A DNA stretch of 64,000 nucleotides from Salinimicrobium sediminilitoris. GTDB taxonomy: Bacteria; Bacteroidota; Bacteroidia; Flavobacteriales; Flavobacteriaceae. The position numbers were made by a program, and so were the translations under genes. Numbering within the stretch: position 1 is the first letter of the stretch; the number at the start of each line of letters is the position of its first letter. Shown piece after piece: positions 61,228-64,000 of this stretch. The DNA lies in NCBI RefSeq assembly GCF_020866905.1, contig NZ_JAIVCC010000005.1, positions 422,088 to 486,087 of the forward strand, given 5' to 3'. The notes beneath the pieces are model-generated. The model saw only the letters and a program-made list of their open reading frames with translations. It ran no database searches and was not told the DNA's origin.

Positions 61228-61398
61228 TTTTTTCTTTCAAATATTAATGTTTGAAGTTAAGCAAATCCCAAAACAAGATAGCAGTTCAGATGGCTGTTTG
61301 CTTCAACTATTTTAAAGCACCACATTTTTTTCTATTGTTCACGCAACCTATTATAAAACCGGGGTCATTATAATAAACAACTAATATTTCCACACATT

Positions 61399-61857
61399 AT
61401 GAAGAAGATTGCTCTTTTATTTATGTTCACCTTATTATTGGCCGGTTGTGATATCGAAGATGACGGGCCGGGTTCTGTACAGGTTTTAGCTGAAGTGGTT
61501 GATGTAGATCTCCCGGAGTTTTTTGAAAAGGGAAAACTTTATCAAATCAAAGTCACTTATCTTCTGCCCGATGCCTGCCATACCGCTTTGGGATTACAGG
61601 CCATTAGAGGTGGGGCTGAAGACGCTTTGAGAAGGGACATCTATGTTGCCGGCGTGGCGTCATATCCCACAGGACTTGAGGATTGTACCTTAGAAAGTGA
61701 AGACCTTGAAAAAATGGATTCATTTACTCTTAGAATTGATGAAGATCAGCCTTTTACGTTTTATCTTTGGACAGGCGTTGACGCAAACAAGGAGAGTATT
61801 TATACTAAAATAGTCGTTCCCGTAGGGGAGGCTACTCCTACACCTGCCGTCAATTAA
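61399..61857 (+). CDS. Small lipoprotein of unknown function
   Basis: The 152-residue protein has the lipobox LLLAGCDIEDDG (Cys17). It then reads as a small beta-rich domain ('QVLAEVVDVDLPEFFEKGKLYQIKVTYLLP') with Cys residues in 'PDACHTALG' and 'LEDCTLESED' that could form a disulfide. No known domain recognised. It lies 33 nt before the sigma-factor gene. A -7-like box overlaps its stop, so the sigma gene may have its own promoter. Confidence 0.78.
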   Translation: MKKIALLFMFTLLLAGCDIEDDGPGSVQVLAEVVDVDLPEFFEKGKLYQIKVTYLLPDACHTALGLQAIRGGAEDALRRDIYVAGVASYPTGLEDCTLESEDLEKMDSFTLRIDEDQPFTFYLWTGVDANKESIYTKIVVPVGEATPTPAVN

Positions 61858-61862
61858 TTTTG
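61855..61862 (+). promoter_or_regulatory. Putative -7 box of the sigma-factor gene
   Basis: TAATTTTG matches TAnnTTTG. It overlaps the lipoprotein stop codon and ends 28 nt before the GTG start. Confidence 0.4.
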
Positions 61863-61890
61863 AAAAGGTAGAAACCAACATCGTTTTTAG

Positions 61891-62433
61891 GTGGGTCTTA
61901 AAGAACTAGTTCGGCTGTGTAAACAACAGGATAGAAAGGCGCAGGAAAAGCTTTACCGGGATTATTCCCAACAGCTTTTTGTCCTGTGCCTTAAATATTC
62001 GGCGAATTATGAGCAGGCCCGGGACCTGCTGCAGGACAGTTTTATAAAGATCTTTGAGAATATTCAACAGTATAGAGAAAAAGGCACTTTCGAAGGCTGG
62101 ATGACCCGTATAGTGATCAACACGGCTATTAAAAAAAGCAAGAAGAACGGTATCCACCTTAGTATAACCGGGGATATTTTTGAAGAGATTGACGAAGAGC
62201 TGGATGATGAAATTCTATCCCTTGATTTTTTGATAAAAATAATTCAGGAGTTGCCGGATGCTTACAGGCTTGTCTTCAACCTCTATGTAATGGAAGAATT
62301 TTCTCATAAAGAAATTGCCCGAATGTTGGGTATATCCGAAGGAACTTCTAAATCCAATCTCGCCCGTGCCCGCATTAAGCTAAGAGAAAGTATCAAACGT
62401 CATAAAATGACAAATTACCTGAAATCAATATGA
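61891..62433 (+). CDS. ECF-type RNA polymerase sigma factor
   Basis: The start is GTG at 61891. The 180-residue protein has region 2 ('LYRDYSQQLFVLCLKYSANYEQARDLLQDSFIKIFENI', about 22-60) and region 4 ('PDAYRLVFNLYVMEEFSHKEIARMLGISEGTSKSNLARARIKL', about 128-172). There is no region 1 or 3, as in ECF sigma factors. The stop overlaps the next gene's ATG by 4 bp. The paired gene encodes an anti-sigma-like N-terminus, so cognate control is likely. Target promoters are unknown. Confidence 0.9.
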   Translation: MGLKELVRLCKQQDRKAQEKLYRDYSQQLFVLCLKYSANYEQARDLLQDSFIKIFENIQQYREKGTFEGWMTRIVINTAIKKSKKNGIHLSITGDIFEEIDEELDDEILSLDFLIKIIQELPDAYRLVFNLYVMEEFSHKEIARMLGISEGTSKSNLARARIKLRESIKRHKMTNYLKSI

Positions 62434-63674
62434 AAATGGGTAAGGACATCGACAGCATTTATCGGGATCGCTTTAAAGGAGCTAAAGTCCCGCCACCGGA
62501 AGATTCCTGGGAAAATATCCTGTCCCAATTGCCTCAAAAAAGGGAAAAAAGAAAGCTCTTTCCTCTGTGGTTCCAAATTTCGGGAGTGGCTGCTGCTTTG
62601 GCCCTCATCTTTGCTGCGTACCTGCAAAGCCCTACCTTATTTGATAAAAAGGATGATGTGGTTGTGACGCCTGTTACAAAAGAATTGAATATGATTCCTT
62701 TGGATGCTTCAGAAACTTTTAATGAGGTGATGAGAGAATCGGAAATAATTCTTCAGGTTTTGATATTGCAAAATTGGCGGGCACAACATCAGGAAAACGA
62801 CTATCAATTTGCTTCAGCAAGGGAGGAAAATTCGGAAAAGATAAATAATTCAAATGGTGATTTTTCAAATATCAGGCATGGAGAAGATGCCGAAATTGCT
62901 AATGATAAGGAGGAGCCGGTGGAGGAAAATTTGGTAGCAGAAACAAATTCCGCAGGGGAATTATCTCCGGCAGTTGCATTAGTTCCAAAAGATGATCCCG
63001 ATGCTGTTACTCTTAAAAATGAAAGATCCGCCGAAAAATTTAAATTGACCACCAGGATTGCGCCTGTATATTTCAGTAATATGGGGAATGGTAATGCTTT
63101 GAATAATAGTTTTTCGCCAAAAGAGGCTTCGGGGCAAGTTACTTTTTCTTATGGGGTAAATGTTGCTTATAAGGTTTCCGAAAAGATCAATATCAGGTCT
63201 GGTCTTAATAAGGTGGATCTTGAGTATAATACCCGCGAGGTCTCGTTCAATGATGTAGCCGCTACTAATACTTTTGCCTCAAAAATGGCAGAAACAACGA
63301 CTCTTTCCTCTCCTTCAAATGGAACCTTAAGCCAAAAAATGGGCTTTTTAGAGGTGCCCCTGGAGGTGGAATATGTTCTTATAAATGAAAAATTTGCATT
63401 TGGAATTATTGGAGGTGGCAGTATATTATTTCTCGAAGAAAATGAGCTTTTACTTGACTTTCCGGATAATAAGGCCAATCTTGGGGAGACAAATAACATG
63501 AACAACCTTAGCTACACTACAAATCTTGGGCTTAGTATGGGTTATAATTTATCAAAACAGCTACAGTTAAGTTTGGAACCGGTGGTTAAATTTCAAATGA
63601 ACACTTTTAGGTCTAGCGAAGGACAAACTCCTTATTTCTTCGGGTTATATTCGGGATTTAGCTATAAATTTTAA
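62430..63674 (+). CDS. Anti-sigma-like N-terminus, one TM helix, and OMP-barrel-like C-terminus
   Basis: The 414-residue protein begins with a charged cytoplasmic segment (about 1-45; 'SIYRDRFKGAKVPPPEDSWENILSQLP') of the kind found in FecR/anti-sigma-like Bacteroidota proteins. One membrane helix follows (about 51-69). Then comes a long acidic linker (about 75-200). The C-terminal half (about 205-414) alternates like a PorT/OMP_b-brl barrel ('VTFSYGVNVAYKVSEKINIRSGLNKVDLEYN', ending 'FFGLYSGFSYKF'). The overlap with the sigma gene supports an anti-sigma role. One chain linking inner membrane to a barrel domain is unusual. Confidence 0.8.
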   Translation: MKMGKDIDSIYRDRFKGAKVPPPEDSWENILSQLPQKREKRKLFPLWFQISGVAAALALIFAAYLQSPTLFDKKDDVVVTPVTKELNMIPLDASETFNEVMRESEIILQVLILQNWRAQHQENDYQFASAREENSEKINNSNGDFSNIRHGEDAEIANDKEEPVEENLVAETNSAGELSPAVALVPKDDPDAVTLKNERSAEKFKLTTRIAPVYFSNMGNGNALNNSFSPKEASGQVTFSYGVNVAYKVSEKINIRSGLNKVDLEYNTREVSFNDVAATNTFASKMAETTTLSSPSNGTLSQKMGFLEVPLEVEYVLINEKFAFGIIGGGSILFLEENELLLDFPDNKANLGETNNMNNLSYTTNLGLSMGYNLSKQLQLSLEPVVKFQMNTFRSSEGQTPYFFGLYSGFSYKF

Positions 63675-63706
63675 TTTTTCTGTATTCCTTTAAAGCCAAA
63701 CCTCTC

Positions 63707-63721
63707 AAAAATGGCATTTTT
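63707..63721. repeat. AAAATGNCATTTT palindrome, 15-bp copy before prs
   Basis: AAAAATGGCATTTTT lies 33 nt after the barrel-protein stop, flanked by CTCTC. No strong T run follows. Confidence 0.8.
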
Positions 63722-63817
63722 ATCGGTCTTATTTCTGAAGCCTGATTCATAGAGGTCTTTCCTTTTTTATTTCTGAAGAAAGTATTTTAGCCGGGCGTTT
63801 CCCCTGAAATTAATTTC

Positions 63818-63825
63818 TAAATTTG
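63818..63825 (+). promoter_or_regulatory. Putative -7 box of prs
   Basis: TAAATTTG matches TAnnTTTG and ends 26 nt before the ATG at 63852. Confidence 0.45.
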
Positions 63826-63851
63826 CAGGGCAACAACACAAACTACACACA

Positions 63852-64000
63852 ATGCCTGAAGTTAACACCGCAGCGAAAATTTTTTCCTGTAATCAAAGCC
63901 GGGACCTGGCCGAGAAAATTGCTGAATCCTATGGTTCAAAGCTGGGAAATGTTATTACCTCCACCTATAGTGACGGGGAATTTCAACCTTCCTTCGAGGA
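63852..64000 (+). CDS. prs: Ribose-phosphate pyrophosphokinase, 5' end only
   Basis: The gene runs off the window after 49 complete codons. The N-terminus 'AKIFSCNQSRDLAEKIAESYG' followed by 'ITSTYSDGEFQPSFEE' is the start of PRPP synthetase, where the F-[SD]-DGE segment helps form the nucleotide-binding site. The full enzyme makes PRPP for nucleotide, His and Trp synthesis. The rest lies beyond base 64000. Confidence 0.9.
   Translation, partial: MPEVNTAAKIFSCNQSRDLAEKIAESYGSKLGNVITSTYSDGEFQPSFE

Noticed and set aside
1-64000. Prophage, integrated plasmid or transposase genes
   Set aside because: No integrase, transposase, terminase, capsid, relaxase or replication-initiator genes were recognised in any frame examined.

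Overview
The window looks like chromosome of a marine or halophilic Flavobacteriaceae member (Bacteroidota), of the Gramella / Salegentibacter / Salinimicrobium type. The evidence is a SusC/SusD polysaccharide utilisation locus (PUL), many secreted lipoproteins, a protein with a type IX secretion C-terminal domain, DUF3078 and DUF4412 proteins, -7 boxes of the Bacteroidetes form TAnnTTTG, and moderate-to-low GC. Species-level placement is inference. No plasmid, phage, transposase, rRNA or CRISPR array is visible.

Layout. 1-0.3 kb: two tandem tRNA-Asn genes separated by a 17-bp tRNA-tail relic. 0.5-11.6 kb: mostly housekeeping and envelope genes (acyl-CoA synthetase, proC, secreted M28 peptidase, (p)ppGpp-hydrolase-like HD protein, a lipoprotein with a duplicated His/Cys motif beside a DUF1028 protein, tRNA-Arg, DUF421, a ferric-reductase-like flavocytochrome, a prokaryotic glutamate-receptor-type ion channel, and a SYLF protein). 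11.8-13.8 kb: a three-gene sulfur cassette (SQR-like flavoprotein, TusE/DsrC-like, DsrE-like). 14.1-18.6 kb: an SDR and a 1199-residue outer-membrane protein that joins a degenerate phosphoesterase, a kinase-like domain and an Omp85-type barrel.

19.0-38.9 kb: a complete beta-glucan PUL. A membrane-spanning propeller/HTH sensor-regulator is followed by SusC, SusD, two surface lipoproteins, GH16, GH30, GH5(+CBM-like), GH3, GH3 and GH16, all on the + strand, ending in a strong terminator. The enzyme set fits a beta-1,3-glucan with beta-1,6 linkages, such as laminarin: GH16 endo-cleavage and GH30 attack on beta-1,6 bonds at the surface, SusCD import, then GH5 and GH3 trimming to glucose.

39.1-51 kb: tadA, dxs, a DUF3078 protein, a T9SS cargo protein, dGTPase, a 750-bp repeat-filled intergenic region, and class I ribonucleotide reductase (nrdB-nrdA). 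51-64 kb: Gfo/Idh/MocA oxidoreductase, DUF4412, DUF3109, a marC-led operon, an S41 protease overlapping a dCMP-deaminase gene, HupE/UreJ-like protein, tRNA-Leu, a membrane-tethered EEP protein, DUF2254, a lipoprotein, an ECF sigma factor translationally coupled to an anti-sigma-like/barrel protein, and the 5' end of prs.

The least explained signal is not a gene. A short palindrome, AAAATGNCATTTT, often extended by further matching arms, occurs 11 times in 64 kb, inside genes, between genes and in terminator stems. By base composition about 0.01 copies would be expected. In the five in-gene copies it is read in different frames and encodes unrelated peptides, so it appears to be a DNA- or RNA-level element comparable to a highly iterated palindrome. 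A second family of compound REP/MITE-like repeats occupies 46.8-47.4 kb, with a related element at 5.2 kb.
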